A stretch of 64,000 nt of DNA from Colius striatus (lineage: Eukaryota > Chordata > Aves > Coliiformes > Coliidae). Positions 47,375-60,176 of the stretch are shown here, piece by piece (position 1 is the stretch's first letter; each line of letters starts with the position of its first letter). The notes below the pieces were generated by a model, which worked only from the letters and a program-made list of their open reading frames with translations, did no database searches and was not told the origin of the DNA. The DNA lies in contig NC_084790.1 in the NCBI RefSeq assembly GCF_028858725.1, positions 28,561,031 through 28,625,030 of the forward strand, written 5' to 3'. The translations under genes and the position numbers were made by a program.

Positions 47375-47420
47375 GTGAGTGCTTCCCCACTGCAGGCATT
47401 GGTGCTACCGTGGCCGCGGT

Positions 47421-48194
47421 ACGAAATCCACCAGTGTAACTGTTGGCGTGTGGCGCATTGGCCAGGCTGGGTACCGAAGGGTACAATTCACACTGGCACG
47501 TAAAACATCTGTTGTGTCTGATCATCTCTCCCTCCGTTCAGGTTCCCTGGTGCAGGCACGAGATCCATCCTGGCAGCACTCTGAAGGGCTTGCATGAAGG
47601 GAAGTGGTCCTCACGCTCACGGGCAGTGGTGGGTTTCCCTTCTGAGCATGCTGAGTCTGCACTTTTGAAGTAGCTCTCTGTGAAAGCTGATGAGGTTCAT
47701 AGCGAGTTGGCTACACATAAACATTCTGATCTTGTGTACTATTCGTTTATGACCATAGTGGTAGTGCTGTGATGTTTGCTTCCGAGCCGGAGGAGCATGT
47801 GCAAAGTAACCAACTTCAACTCAAACAGGCAAGGTGTGCAATAGACATGGACATTGAATGCTTGAATGCTGGCAGGGTCTCAGTCCTGAGTGCTCTGTTT
47901 CCAGATTTGCTGACCCTGTAAGCAGAGGTGCTACCCACCATGTTTAAAAGACCGTGAGAAGGAGGAAACTGAGCAGATACACCATCAGGATGAACTGGGA
48001 CCCTGTCTGGAGAACAAGCAGAATAAGGCTAGTACCAGCTGTAGAAATGTGAGAACTATACAGCTTTCTTGCCTATATTTTTTTTTTGCTCAGCCTTTTA
48101 CAGCTGCTGTGTCCTGCTTTGTGCTTCTAGCTCCTCCTTATCTGGGATATCAGAGAGTGATTATATCTGGTGTCCAACAGGCACAGTTGCGAAG
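47421..48194. other. Noncoding flank of the CpG island
   Basis: GC content drops from the island to background. A few short frames without splice support. A T9 run at 48079-48087 is the only simple repeat. Confidence 0.5.
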
Positions 48195-48769
48195 TCAGTT
48201 TTGTAAGACAGCCTGATGTGCTACAGAAGAGGGATGATCTTCTCTGCTCTGGTGAGGCCTTATCTGGAGTATTGTATCTATAGTTCTGGGCTCCCCAGCT
48301 AAGAGGGACAGGGAATATCTGGAGAGAGTCCAGTGCAGGGCTACTAAGATGGTTAGGGGACTGGAGCATCTTTCTTATATGGAAAGGCTGTGGGATCTGG
48401 TGCTGTTTAGTCTATAGAAGAGGAAACTGCAGGGGGCATCTTGTATTTACAGGTATCTAAATCGTGAGTGTCAGGAAACTGGAGGATCACTTTTTTCTGT
48501 TGTATCCAGTGGCAGAACAAGAGGTAGTAGAAAAAGCTGGAACACAAAAGTTCCATTTAAACATCAAGAAAAACTATTTTACTGTGAGGGTGAGGGAGCT
48601 CTGGAACAGGCTGCCCAGGGAGAGTGTAGAGTCTCCTCTGGAGGTTTTCAAAACCTGCTTAGACATGTTCCTGTGTGACCTGATCTAGGTGGGCTTGCTT
48701 TAGCAGGGCAGTTGGACTAGATGGCCGTTAGAGGTCCCTTCAAACATTTACTATTCTGTGATTCTGTGA
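48195..48769 (+). mobile_element. CR1 3'-end fragment (0.57 kb)
   Basis: Includes the CR1 C-terminal region (TGGTGAGGCCTTATCTGGAG, CAGGGCTACTAAGATGGTTA) and the full 3' tail ending CTATTCTGTGATTCTGTG. Frame broken. The closing segment reads FKTCLDMFLCDLI as in its relative at 50485-50872. Confidence 0.93.
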
Positions 48770-50484
48770 ATCGTTGCAAGCCATCATAGTTGCTGTAAAA
48801 AAGATAAACGCAGTAAAAACCAAGGAGTAGGCAAATGTCACCACTTCACCTCATGGAGAAGTGTACACACTTCCAGGAGTGCAGGATTCCTCTTTCAGTA
48901 ATTTAGGCTTAGTTGGCTTTATAGAAATAAGTTTTATGTCACTATGCTTAGACATATCTCTAGAAGAGGGTGTATTAATGCTCTAATTGTGAGAAATTTT
49001 TTCTTAGTTTCCTAAGATGTGATTAATGATTTAATCACTTAAATTATTTTGCTTTTTGTCAGTTGGTGAGTTTTTTAACATTGGTTTCAGCTGGATTTGT
49101 CCAAGGGCTAGAGAAATATTAAGTTCTTTAGGGTTTATGAAAAAATGTTTTGCTAAAAGTGTTGCACGCACTGTGATCCCACCAAATGGAGGTAGTGGGG
49201 GTAATTCAACAGCTGACAACTGACATCCTCAGATGTCAGTTTCCCCACCCCCTCCACCCTTCCCCAGAAATACATGTCAAATTGTAAATTTACCACTGCA
49301 TGCAAGGGAGAGTGAAGTTAATAATCTGACCCAATTCAATATTCGGTCTAACTCTGCCAGACCAGTGCAGTTCTGGCTCCTCAGCACTTTCAGTAGTCCC
49401 TGATTTCCTGAGATGCTAACTAGCAGTCAAAAGCCGAATCTATAATAAACATCTTGGTTCATTCCAGTCTGTCTGGATATGTCCTTAATTTCCCTGAGCA
49501 AGTTCCAGCCCTGACTTTTATGTTTATAATTCCTCATGGTGCTTTCTACAGCAAGCAAACCAGTTCCTGGCTTGTGGGCTCTTGTACCTGTTCCCAGCAT
49601 GAATTACCTGCTCTATGAGTTTTCTCAGTGCCAGTATTTGGGGCAGCATGCCACAAAACAGGTCGCTGAAAGTATCAAGACTCTTAAAAAAAGTGATTTG
49701 TCTTTGAGCACAATTAAGATGTGCAGTTGAAGAAAATAACCAAAGCCAGTTAAATATAACTTTATCAGGGGTTTAATGTACACACTCTAGTTTAGGATGT
49801 GTGTTGCACAGAAAGCTTGCATATCCGCCTATTTTTGCTTTTCCTCATATAGAATAAGAGGCTGCTATGTAAACAATATTTTAGTGATGTTACAGGAAAT
49901 CCTAACATAAGCTGATAATGGTATCTCAAGCAAGCATTGTTGAGTAGAGGTTGAAATATCTCAAAAGTGCTTTGCAAGCAGTCACAAGTGTGATATTGCT
50001 CCTGCCTGTTGGCTTGAGTGATTTTTAGCACTTTCAACGCCAGACTTTCTGAATGCCCTTGCTGAATTTCCACCAACGTTGCAGGGTGGGATTTCCTTGG
50101 CTTTTTGACCGCTTCATTTATCTTTTTTTTTTTTTTTTTCCCCTGCAATCCACCAGAGGTCAGTGTAGTGCCAAGAATGACGAGGAATGGGTCCAGACTA
50201 GCAGTTACAGCGTTCTGTTGGCTGCTAGGATCGCAGGAATCGCTTGTGTGCAGCAGCGATCTGTCTAGCAGCAGACCTTGTCCTTTGTCAGTACCAATTG
50301 AACTAGAAGAATATGAAATTGGCAACAGGTCAATGTGAAGTCACCTGTAGATGATGAGGCTGACTGAACTCTAGAGCAATGAGTCTTGGTCTCTCTCTTT
50401 CAGAGGGTGTTGACAGCGTTCCAGATATTCTGGAGATCCAAAGACAGGGCTAAATATTGCTAAGGTCTTGTATCAATGGCTCCT
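48770..50484. other. Noncoding, no feature supported
   Basis: AT-rich DNA with a T17 run at 50123-50139. A - strand frame of 177 codons (49792-50325) crosses that run as poly-Lys and has no splice or family support. Confidence 0.55.
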
Positions 50485-50872
50485 TATGCGGGAACTGGGG
50501 CTGTTTAGTCTGGAGAAGAGGAGACTGAGGGGAGATCTTATTAACGTTTACAAATATCTAAATAGTGGGTGTCAGGAGGTTGGGACATCTCTTTTTTTTA
50601 TTGTAGCTAGCAACAGGACAAGGGGTAATGGGATGAAGCTGGAACACAAAAAGTTCCACTTAAACATAAGAAAAAACTATTTCACTGTGAGGGTGACTGA
50701 GCAGTGGCACAGGCTGCCCAGAGGGGTTGTGGAGTCTCCTTCCTTGGAGGTCTTTAAGACTTGCATAGACATGTTCCTATGTGACCTGATCTAGGTGAAC
50801 CTGCTTCTGCAGGGGGATTGGATTAGATAATCTCTAAAGGTCCCTTCCAACCCCTACTATTCTATGATTCTA
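50485..50872 (+). mobile_element. CR1 3'-end fragment
   Basis: Well-preserved CR1 tail: GGGAACTGGGGCTGTTTAGT, GGTGTCAGGAGGTTGGGAC, the GCTGGAACACAAAAAGTTCC box and the end TACTATTCTATGATTCTA. An intact C-terminal frame ([17 protein letters not shown] to MFLCDLI) shows it is relatively young. Confidence 0.95.
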
Positions 50873-52064
50873 AGATAAAACAGGTCACAGCATATTTGGA
50901 ATTTGAATGCAAAAATTGTTTGTTGTATATTCAGTTTCTCACCTTTTATTCAGCTCTTGTATTATGAGACAGGATCAATAAGTTCCTGTGATTTGTGCCT
51001 TCATTCTTTTATATACTATTACAGTTTTAGCAGTATTCCAAGGAAAAGAGGCACTCCCACTTTTTCATTGTTTTTATTAGGTTTCCCTGAGCTTGTTAAG
51101 AAATTATCTGACCTGTTTGGAGGTAGAATGCCTGGTAATGGTATACAAAATTCTGAGTCTGCCCAACTAGTTTCTAGAGTAGCATTGTATTATTTTTCTT
51201 ACTGTCCAATCTCCCATTCATTAAGGAACTTTGATGTTTCCTTTCCTTTTCCTAACAGTACCTGTTTATTGAATAAAGGTCTTCACTAGGCTACAGTCAC
51301 ATGTCAATTCCCTTCAGAACTGAAAATATTCATTGCAAACATTTTAGGACTCAAAGCTTTTTCCGTAGTGTACTTTACTTTTTATTGTTTGTGTTTATTT
51401 CACTTTTTATTATTTACATTACTGAATTTGTTTGTTATCGTATTTGTCTATTCAGCTGTGTTGTGCAGACTTTTCCAAAGTTCCTGTCAGCTTCTGGTAA
51501 TCTGAATACCTATGTTTAATTATAAAATCTAGTAAAATACTGATGTTTTAAGAATTCTGTTAAATGCATCATACTTTTTTCCTTCAGAATTTTTTGTGGC
51601 TGCTCTGTACCACAAGTCTGCATCTGGTGGATTGCATTTGGAGTTTCCTCAGGGCAAAGAGGTTTATCCTCAGGTTCTACTTTTTCTTTCAGTGTGAACA
51701 AAGCAATACACTAGCTTATTTTGGAACAGAAAAATGATTTTGAGCAAACATGTTTTCCTAGCTGTGTTATGAGTCTACCAATTGACTCTTTTTTTGTTGT
51801 TTTTTTGTGGCACTGCTAGGACTGAAAAATTAGTGGAAACAAGTACAAAAAGTACCTAACCAAGGCTCAGGCAAATCAGTTAACCAGATTTTCAGACAAC
51901 CTGAGTATCCCCCAAAAAGGACTCATTTCCTGATGTGTGAATGCCAGTGCCAAATCACAGCCTCCTCCCTTAAATATACTTTTAGGCTAACCTGTTTCCA
52001 CAGGTAGAGATAAATGTTTCTTATACTTATTGAAAAAGCCACAGAAAGTGAAATTGCTTGGTGC
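50873..52064. other. Noncoding except one candidate exon
   Basis: AT-rich. The candidate + strand exon at 51588-51673 is the only coding-like item. Confidence 0.5.
51588..51673 (+). CDS. Candidate exon, unidentified
   Basis: A strong acceptor (CATACTTTTTTCCTTCAG) opens a frame that needs one base from a previous exon and then reads FFVAALYHKSASGGLHLEFP, followed by QGKEVYPQ, ending at CAG|GTTCTA, a weak donor. The peptide has a balanced, folded-protein composition unlike nearby chance frames. Against it: the - strand frame over the same bases (51516-51701) is also open and protein-like, and the donor is poor. If real, it would belong to a rightward gene starting at the CpG island. Confidence 0.3.
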
Positions 52065-52366
52065 AGTGATGTTGGGAGGTTGGGATATCCCTTTTTTCTG
52101 TTGTATGTAGTCACAGGACAAGGGGGAATAAGATGAAGCTGGAACACAAAAAGTTCCATTTAAACAGATGAACAAACTATTTCACTGTGAGGGTGAGAGA
52201 GCCCTGGCACAGGCTGCCCAGAGGGTGTGGAGTCACCTTCCTTGGAGGTCTTCAAGACCCACCTGAACATGTTCTTGTGTGACCTGATCTAGGTGCTTTA
52301 GCAGAGGTGTTGGACTAGATGCTCTCTAAAGGTCCCTTGCAATCCTTACCATTCTGTGATCCTGTG
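52065..52366 (+). mobile_element. CR1 3'-end fragment
   Basis: GTTGGGAGGTTGGGATATCC, GCTGGAACACAAAAAGTTCC, CAGGCTGCCCAGAGGGTG and the terminal ACCATTCTGTGATCCTGTG. Same orientation and subfamily type as the copies at 48.2 and 50.5 kb. Confidence 0.93.
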
Positions 52367-54130
52367 AAGAAGTCTTGAAACAGATACAGGAAAATGATGT
52401 GTTAGTCCCTGCTGCAGAGTATTTGCAATTCTGCTTGGCAGCCTGGTACAAACCTCTTAGCTGCTTGTGATAATGCAGCCTTTGTGAAGCCAGAGGATTG
52501 TTAATTTTTTTGGTAGGAGGACTGATTCACTTCAGATCATGACATTTTGTGTGTAGATTGGCATTCTCTTGCTCTGTGTATGGTATATAAACTACATTTG
52601 TTGTGGAGATGTTATCTCTAATTCCTGATACATTTACACCTTCTGACGGTAGCTTTTATTTTCAAAACATAAGTTAATGTAAACATATACTCACTCATCC
52701 TTGTCAATATTGTTAGGGCTTTGAATTGTTTATTTGTTGCCCAATTAAAATGGGCACTGAGTAAACATTTCCTCTAAATTGTAGTAGTGGTACTGCTGCT
52801 AGCTTTTCAGGGTGGTTTGTGAAGGTAGTTTTATTCTTCACACAGAAATTTAGCCTTGTTACAGCACTTTGCATGTAAGCCAGGTGTTAGTGGAGTGTTC
52901 AGCTCATTTGGTACTGGGCATATTTGAAGTACTGTTTCTAGGTTTTGCTTGACTCCTTTTTTTATGTTTTCTAGGAATAAGGTTCTTCCTGCCTTGTGGA
53001 ACTGGGCATGACAATAGTGAGAAAGATTACAATAGCTTGACTTTTTTTCAGGATGTGCTCTGTCTGTAGAGTCCCTTGGACAGATTGAGGGGCTACATGC
53101 TTGTTTCTTCCCTGTTCCTCTAGTGAAAAGGGATGGGAGGGCTCCCAGTATGTTACACAGAAAAAGACGTGTTTATTTTTGTCCAGATAATCAGTAGAGG
53201 GCATCTGGGTACTCAGATTACCAATAGGTTTTCTTGGCAAATGTATTCCATAATCACAGCTGGCTTTGTCAGAACGGAGCCTGTAGTTGTGTTGCAGTGA
53301 TGTATCAGTGGTTCTGCCTTTTGGCTCTGCACAGGTTAAAGGGATTGTCACAATTCTCTCTGCATTTACTATGCTGGCAGCATTTCTCAACCTGTAAAGG
53401 GTGCTGGTATATAATTACTGAAAGAGCTTCTGTTTATACACAAATTACTTGTATTGTAAGTTACTGTGTCTCTGGGTCACCAGGAAGTAGTGGGAAATGG
53501 GAGCATAGGGATGTGTGGAACTTATACAGAAAAATCTCTGAGGGGAGAAGTATTTAAAAATGAAGCCCTCCAAAAAGTTGACAGTTCATACCTTAAATCT
53601 TGGATCTTACCTTTTCTGTAGTATTCTGATGTTTCCATTTCTGGTCCTCATGTAGCCCTGCTAGAACTTCCTAGTCCCGATGTGCTTAGAAATTGCCTAT
53701 GTTGAACAGATAAGGAAAGAAGTGGTGCCCTTCTAAATCCAGAAAATTTTAAACACATACCTATGTTTGCCTGACAGGCAACTTTTCTAGTCAGTGAGCA
53801 GGTTTTTTTTTCTTAATGATAGCAGTGAGCCCTACTTCTCATCCATTGACCAAAAAAAAACCTATATGAAGTTATGTATATAGTACAGTTATTTTTTGCT
53901 TATTTGGTGGATCTACTACTTACTAGAAATCTGGGATAAATCAGTTGCAATTCTTGAAAGATCTGTTGAAACAAGGTAGCTAGGTACAGCTGCCACAGCA
54001 ATTCATGCGTCTTGTGACCTGCTTCCACTGAGCCCTCAGGAAAGAGGACAGCTGAAATGAAACTGAAGGCCAGAGAATTGCCTTTACTTGCTGCAAATAG
54101 CCCATAGGACTGGAAATCAGTCCAATTCAT
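52367..54130. other. Noncoding, no feature supported
   Basis: Short frames only. No repeat family recognised and no splice-supported exon. Confidence 0.55.
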
Positions 54131-54205
54131 CCTCTCCTCTCCTCTCCTCTCCTCTCCTCTCCTCTCCTCTCCTCTCCTCTCCTCTCCTCTCCTCTCCTCT
54201 CCTCT
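54131..54205. repeat. (CCTCT)15 perfect pentanucleotide array
   Basis: Seventy-five bases of uninterrupted CCTCT, fifteen copies. The + strand is pure pyrimidine and the other pure purine, so it can adopt triplex (H-DNA) structure. The lack of interruptions suggests a young, length-variable locus. Confidence 0.98.
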
Positions 54206-57200
54206 TTTGCATTTTTTTCTAAGTAGGAAGTAAAGTTCAGAGAATTAAATATTCATTTGTGAAACCATGAAATGGTTGAAGAAATCGTGCTACCTGCTGG
54301 TGGTAAAATGCAGCATTGAAGTTATTTTACTCTAATGCTGCTCATTAACACTAACCATTGTAGTTTCATTGGAAAAATGTGTTGACCTGACATAGGCTAA
54401 CATAATCAGAGCTTATTTTTTCATTCTGTGATTGCACATCTGCAGACTAGAAGATCCTTTCAGGCTGCAATAAGAAAAATGTCAGTATTAATCTACAATA
54501 TTTGTCCCATTCACAAAGAGCAATTATGAGCTATGAATTATAAGTGATAAATTTTACACTGTGGTATTCATCTGTACTACAGCACAAATAGGTTTTTTAC
54601 TCTTACCCTGTGTATATGAAAACCTCTATAGCTTTATTCACCAGGAAAAACCGATGCGAGTCTTCACTTGTTGTTAAGAGTTTTAACTTGTACTGATGCA
54701 GCCACTGGCCACAGGTGTCTGTGCTGTAGAAAATGTTTGTGTTTAGTGACTACTGAGAGCATACCCAGCTGCAACACAAGCATGCACATTGATTGCATAC
54801 CAGGCTGAGCCAGCTGAGGAGCTAGATCTCGCAAATACCCAAGTCTCCTGCAGATATACCTTCTTGCTGGGGTAAATACAGTGCCAAAACTCTGGAAAAA
54901 GGAGCCTAGGGCTCTTGTTATAGCCTTTCTGTTGGCCGTTATAGGTAGTACTTGCTCAAAATACTGGAAGTCTTTTGGTGCTCATTGTGAAATATACAAC
55001 TCTGCAGGATACAGAGAGACAGGCTTTGAAGCAAAGAGTTACTTGGTATCACTGTAGCACAGTCAGCATTGTGGAGCCTATATTTCTCTGTGGTCAGCCA
55101 AGTCCTGATTTTTCACTGGGATGCACTAAAGGCTGAGCATATGACTTGATATGGCCAGGAAGCTGAAAACCTCTTAGAGCACCCTGATACCCATATTAAA
55201 ACAGTTTTCAAATATAGATGTCACTATTTCACTAGGTTTGTTGGCCTATTTATCACTATTTACTGCTGGCTTTGCTTACCAGTGTGCATTTCTTATATCA
55301 CTCAGACTTCTCAATGGAGAACTCTGCTGTTTCCTGGTTAGGTTCAAATTGGTCATGTAAATGTTTGGAATAAATGCAAATTTCTACACTTGATGTGAAA
55401 TTCCTTGGTGGTGGTGTATTAAACATCTCAGCGTCTTTACAGTATATGGAAGTTTGCCTCTAAAGTATCAACCAGGTATGGCATTCTGAGATAGTATTTT
55501 ACCCAAAATTACATTTTCTTCAAACTTTAAAACTCAGCTCTGTCCCAGGAAGTAACTAGAAAAGCTTTTGTTTCTCAGTAGATCTGCTCACTGGATTCAG
55601 AGGGAATAGGATAAACAATCATTAACCGATTTTTTCTCCGGTTAACCTCAGAGTAACCTTGTCTAAAAGGAATAAATTGAATCATCTTTTTGTATGTTCT
55701 TCATGCAGTTGTTTGCTGAATGCAAACTTATGTGTAAGTCCTTCGAAAACAATGGGTTTCTCTGTTGCTGCACAAGGGCAAAATCTTTCTTGCTGGATGT
55801 TTGTTGTCATGATCAAATGCAATCAGGAATTAATTCAACTTGCCTTTCAATTCCCATACTGAATTTGGGCATGTCAGAAGTTACTTCATTTTAATGTGGA
55901 CATACTGATATGAAAGTTCCCAGAGAATAATAAATACAAAATGCCCAAAGTTTAAAAAGTTTTAAAAACTATTTTACAATCTTGTTTCCTTATGTTGTTA
56001 GAAGAGACAAACTGACATACCTCTTCAGAGATTAATACTTTTGCCAGGCATACATAACAGTTGTATTTCTTTGTGACATGTTTGGACACCACATGTTGCC
56101 TTAGTGTACTTCTTATGTTTCCATTGCTATATACAATCTGTCATCTTGGCAGCTGTGAACTCATGGTCTTCTTTTCTCTTGCCACTGAAGTTTGGCACAA
56201 GCGTCACTAGGTGTTGAGTGAGAGAAGCATATTGTATTGCTGTGACTGAGGAGGGATTCCTTTTGGAAGTATGAATGCTGGAAGTCTGATGTCAGCTGGA
56301 AGCTTTTTATTTTTTTCCTTTAATTGTTATTTTTGCTTTGTTGAAACTGACACGTCAGTCTGCAAACAGGCACCCTGCCACTCCAGCATATGGGCAGGAA
56401 CATAAGTAGCCAAGAGAATAGATCTACATACATCTCAAATATGTGATGGTCTGACTCTCAGAAAGAGCTGTCACTGTAGTTCTTCATAGGGAACTTCCTT
56501 GGCATATGGCTATAAGGGAGATAGTGTATTATCACTCAATAGCTTCCAAAAAACAAGCTATCAAAAGTTATGTGCACTAATGTTGCTGGGTTTTTTCCTC
56601 TAGTGAACAGGAGGCAGAATATCTGGAGTTAGCAAAAAAATCTTTGGTTCTGTGTGTTTATGTGAAGGAAAGACTGCCACAAAAAGCTAAAGATGAGTTG
56701 TGTGCCATGTATTGCAGTTGAACAGCTTAAAAGAATGATAGATTTCCTTTACCAGTACTACTTTCTCATTTTTGTTTCGTCTTTAAAGCTAGTAATACTT
56801 CTAAGGACCAATAAGTCTTGAAAGCTCTATGAGTGCACTGATATATGGTAAATGACAGGTGATGGTCCAGTATCCCATGGAGTGTTCACAACCCAGAAGC
56901 AGACAATAGGTAACTGTTGCTGAAGCAAGCAAGCAGATGAAAAGGAGGCACAGTTAACACAGAGACTGGCTATCATAAATATATATAATAGTAAGTTTTC
57001 TTTCAACATATTGAGAATTAGATATTTTGTGCTTCGAATCGTTTTGGGGGGAACTTTTCCATTGCCAGAAATTCTTTAAGCCTCAGCTTTTCCACTCAAT
57101 GGGGGTGTAAAAGAGTCTACAGTTTATACCTATGCTTAAGTGAAAGATCTAATCACTTCTCCAATTTTTCTCCAAAAGGATTTTTCAGAAGTAAGAAGAC

Positions 57201-57880
57201 ATTATAAGGTTTTTAAAATTATTGTCACAGTTGTTTCCTTCTGAGCCTGTTTTCCCTAAAGAAACAGAACCTTTGTGAGTGGATGTTCTGGCTGCCAGAC
57301 TTTCCCATAGTTATAAAACCCTTTTTCATATTTTGAACCAATTTCAAGGGGGAGAAAGAAAAATCTCGGAATTAAATATACTCCTACAAATCTAAGAAAA
57401 ACTAGCAGCTTTGTAGAAGCAGAAGCTGCCACTGAGAAAAATAGACAATTCAGCTGTGAGATGTTCTGTTCAAAGACCGTTACCCAGCCGACAGTCACAC
57501 ATGCAGTTGCATATTAGCAACTGTATGTTCTGTTTCTTGCCTTGTTAGAGTATTGTCTGTGGTGCAGAGAAAAAAGGACACAACAACACGGGAAGGCCTC
57601 TTGTTAGTTCTGCTACCCAGAGAACACTCTGTAATACTTACACTTTTAGATTATGAGAAAATCAATATTTTCAAACCAGAAATTGATCCAATGCAAAATG
57701 TAAAATAAGATCTTTCTTCAGAACTGCTGACATGTTGGGTTGGCTGGATCTACATGGGGAACTTTAGAGAATATTAAACCAAAACAATTAATAATATTCA
57801 ATCAGAACAAACAAGAATACCCTTTAATGTTGTAGGAAGTTGTCTCTGAGTCTTGACCTTCTTCTTTCCTGTACATGTAG
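54206..57880. other. Noncoding, no feature supported
   Basis: AT-rich; frames are short and lack splice sites on both sides. No repeat family recognised. Confidence 0.55.
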
Positions 57881-57918
57881 AGGAATGTATGATGTTCACT
57901 TACTCAGACATCTGGAAG
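57881..57918 (+). CDS. Candidate 38-nt micro-exon
   Basis: The acceptor CTTCTTTCCTGTACATGTAG and donor AAG|GTAATG bracket 38 nt. One frame (phase 2 in, phase 1 out) reads GMYDVHLLRHLE. Small size and an average donor mean it may be chance. Confidence 0.2.
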
Positions 57919-58054
57919 GTAATGTTAAATTTGACCATTCAGGCATTAACAATAATGTAGCCTTAGCAGAGCACAGCACTGAAAAATCTGGCTGCACAAG
58001 TGTTCATTTGTGGGGATAGATTGTACTGAACCCCACAGTGCTGCAGCTGCACTT

Positions 58055-58080
58055 ACCTATATAAAGCCTATATAAAGCCT
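58055..58080. repeat. 11-bp tandem duplication CCTATATAAAG
   Basis: CCTATATAAAG occurs twice head to tail, followed by CCT. Each copy contains a TATATAAA element resembling a TATA box, but there is no other promoter evidence here. Confidence 0.7.
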
Positions 58081-58254
58081 TCTTGGGTTTTCTCCAGAAA
58101 AACCTGTGACTGTAGGATAGATGTGTCATTGCCTACTCACACAGCCCTGAAGGTATTAGATAATTTACTTGCCTTTGAAATGAGGGAATCAGAGAGTGTG
58201 TGCAGATGCCCCAGCAATTGACAAGCATTGGTACTGAAGCCTAGCGAGACATAT

Positions 58255-58740
58255 CACAGAATTTCAAGGGCTGGAAGAGACCTTGAAAGTTCATCTAGTC
58301 CAATCCTCCTGCCAGAGCAGGACCACCCAGAGTAGGTCACACAGGAACTCATCCAAGTGGATTTTCAGTGTCTTCAGAGAAGGAAAGTCCATAACTCATC
58401 TGGGCAGCCCCTTCCAGTGCTCCATCACCTTCACAGTGAAGAAGTCCCCTTCTTCAAGCTAAAGAGCCCCAGCTTCCTCAGCCTTTCATCATAAGGGAGA
58501 TGCTTCATTCCCTTAATCATCTTGGCTGCCCTGCACTGAACTCTCTCCAGCAGCTACCTATCCTTCTTGAACTGAGAGGGCTCAGAACTGGACACAGTAT
58601 CCAGGATGTGGTCTCACAAGGGCAGTAACCTACTAACCACAGTCCTTCTAATACACCCCAGGATGCCCTAGCATGGCCTAATGCTCATTCTGGATGCTTC
58701 TCCAAATAACAAGTTGCTCATGGACACACTCTTTTTGGTT
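58255..58740 (-). mobile_element. CR1 3'-end fragment, antisense
   Basis: Starts with the reverse complement of the tail (ATCACAGAATTTCAAGGGCT, then GGAAGAGACCTTG) and runs through CTCCTGCCAGAGCAGGACCA and the reverse complement of the C-terminal coding end. A different subfamily from the + strand tails, and older. The right boundary is approximate. Confidence 0.9.
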
Positions 58741-60176
58741 TTTTGGAGCACACCTCCCTTTTCCTTCTTTACAAATAAGCTGAGAAACGTACAGAGTCCA
58801 AGTTGAAATCACTTGTTAAAATCTAGGCTGATTATTCATGTATTACCTCTACATTTTCAGTAGTGCTCAGATGATTCAGATAAGAATGGAACCCTGCTGT
58901 CCTAAATGTGAATAAAATCCTTTAAAATGCCATTTGCAGCCTCCAGAACTTGTTATCTGAAGGCCTAATCTGTAGTTAAGAGCTAGTGAAAACAGTGTCA
59001 TTAGATTCCTGCAGTCCTGATGAATAACACTGCTGTTAGTTGTGTGCTTAAAGCTAAATGAGCATAAATACGAGAAAGTAATTTGAAGTTAAAGAGAAGG
59101 ATGCAATTAAATATGAATATTAAAGGTAATTTGAAAACATGTCCACATACTTTACATTGCTGTTACACAGTTGTTTAAAGATCGACACTAAAAGCAGATA
59201 CTAGTCAGCTTTTGTGTGAAAAACATTTAAATGAAAGGGAAATTTGTTACTGGAGGAAAAATAAAGTATTCATATGTAGGGGTTTTTTTATTTAAGTAAA
59301 GAGTACAGTAGCTTTTAAAAAGCAATATAATGCACTTGACTGCTAGAGTGATTTCATAATGCACCACATAACTAAGCTGATTTCTGACTAGCTCTGGAAA
59401 AATAAACTTGAAAGCAGGTTGGACCAAGTAAGTGTTTTACTATTCCTTAGTCTCTCCTAGGGTTTTTTGGTGGGTTTTTTGTTTTTTTCCCACGGTAGTA
59501 TATATGCCATGTATCTGAGCCATAACTTGGAGGATTTTTGAGAGATAGTTGTATTTCAGACCTAGTTTAAAAAACTATTACAAAAAGCAACAGCTTGTGA
59601 GGAGTACTCACAAACTTATGTCACTTTGCGTCTGAAATAATTCCACTGGACGGAGATGCAAAGCTGCAGATTTACATAAATGTAAGTCATGTAAAAAACT
59701 AGGCTTTACTCTATTATCAATATCAGATCTTATAAATAGTTATGTTAAAAAGAGACCACAGCATGTCAGGATTGCTGAAAGCTTCATTTTTTCAACTCAA
59801 AAAGCTATGACTAGCCACTTAAAAAGCCATGTGATTAAGATGACTCATTCTTGGCAGTAGCATACTACACTAGAAAGGAAAACCATCTTGATTCCAGTGC
59901 TGTAATACTGAGTAGAAGCTCATACATACATACAATCGAGACGTTGGGAAGTACTTAGGTGTATAGGTTCAAATGAATGGAAAGTTTGGCTATACCTTTA
60001 TGCTTCTTTTGAAATGATCTGGGAGAAGTTCAGAAAAGTTTGCTGTGTTGTATCACAAACTAAGTTGTAATTTTGCGTGATAAAATTGTGTCCTTGTCTG
60101 TGCTTTTTTTTAATGCAAAGTCATTCTGTCATAGTGTGTTGTGATTTAAGTTGGCATTACACAAGTTTACAAACAG
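58741..60176. other. Noncoding, no feature supported
   Basis: Strongly AT-rich. No exon, repeat family or RNA gene recognised. Confidence 0.55.

Larger units (their letters stand above)
46430..47420. promoter_or_regulatory. CpG island promoter, possibly bidirectional
   Basis: The only stretch of the window that is strongly GC-rich and dense in CpG: CCGGCCGCTGCGGCCCGG near 46636, GGTCGGCCGCCAC near 46680, GGCTCGGCGCCGCCGCCATC near 46792. Such islands mark promoters of vertebrate genes. A perfect donor CAG|GTAAGT leads leftward (- strand, 47041/47040) and a CC|GTGAGT donor leads rightward (+ strand, 47374/47375). A - strand ATGGCGGCGGCG at 46811 is a typical first-exon start but meets a stop after 13 codons. 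The pair of donors suggests divergent transcription. The gene or genes served are not identified. Confidence 0.75.

Noticed and set aside
46909..47525. Overlapping open frames of 120-162 codons on both strands in the CpG island
   Set aside because: They are produced by the 17-bp repeat, which has no stops in any frame, and by CpG-rich sequence poor in stop codons. Residues are repeat peptides such as RTRLRHGHGCG.
49792..50325. 177-codon - strand frame
   Set aside because: It crosses the T17 run as poly-Lys, lacks splice or promoter support and matches no family I know. Probably chance.
54425..54475. Possible CR1 tail (CATTCTGTGATTGCAC)
   Set aside because: Only about ten bases match the CR1 terminus and no upstream CR1 sequence is present.
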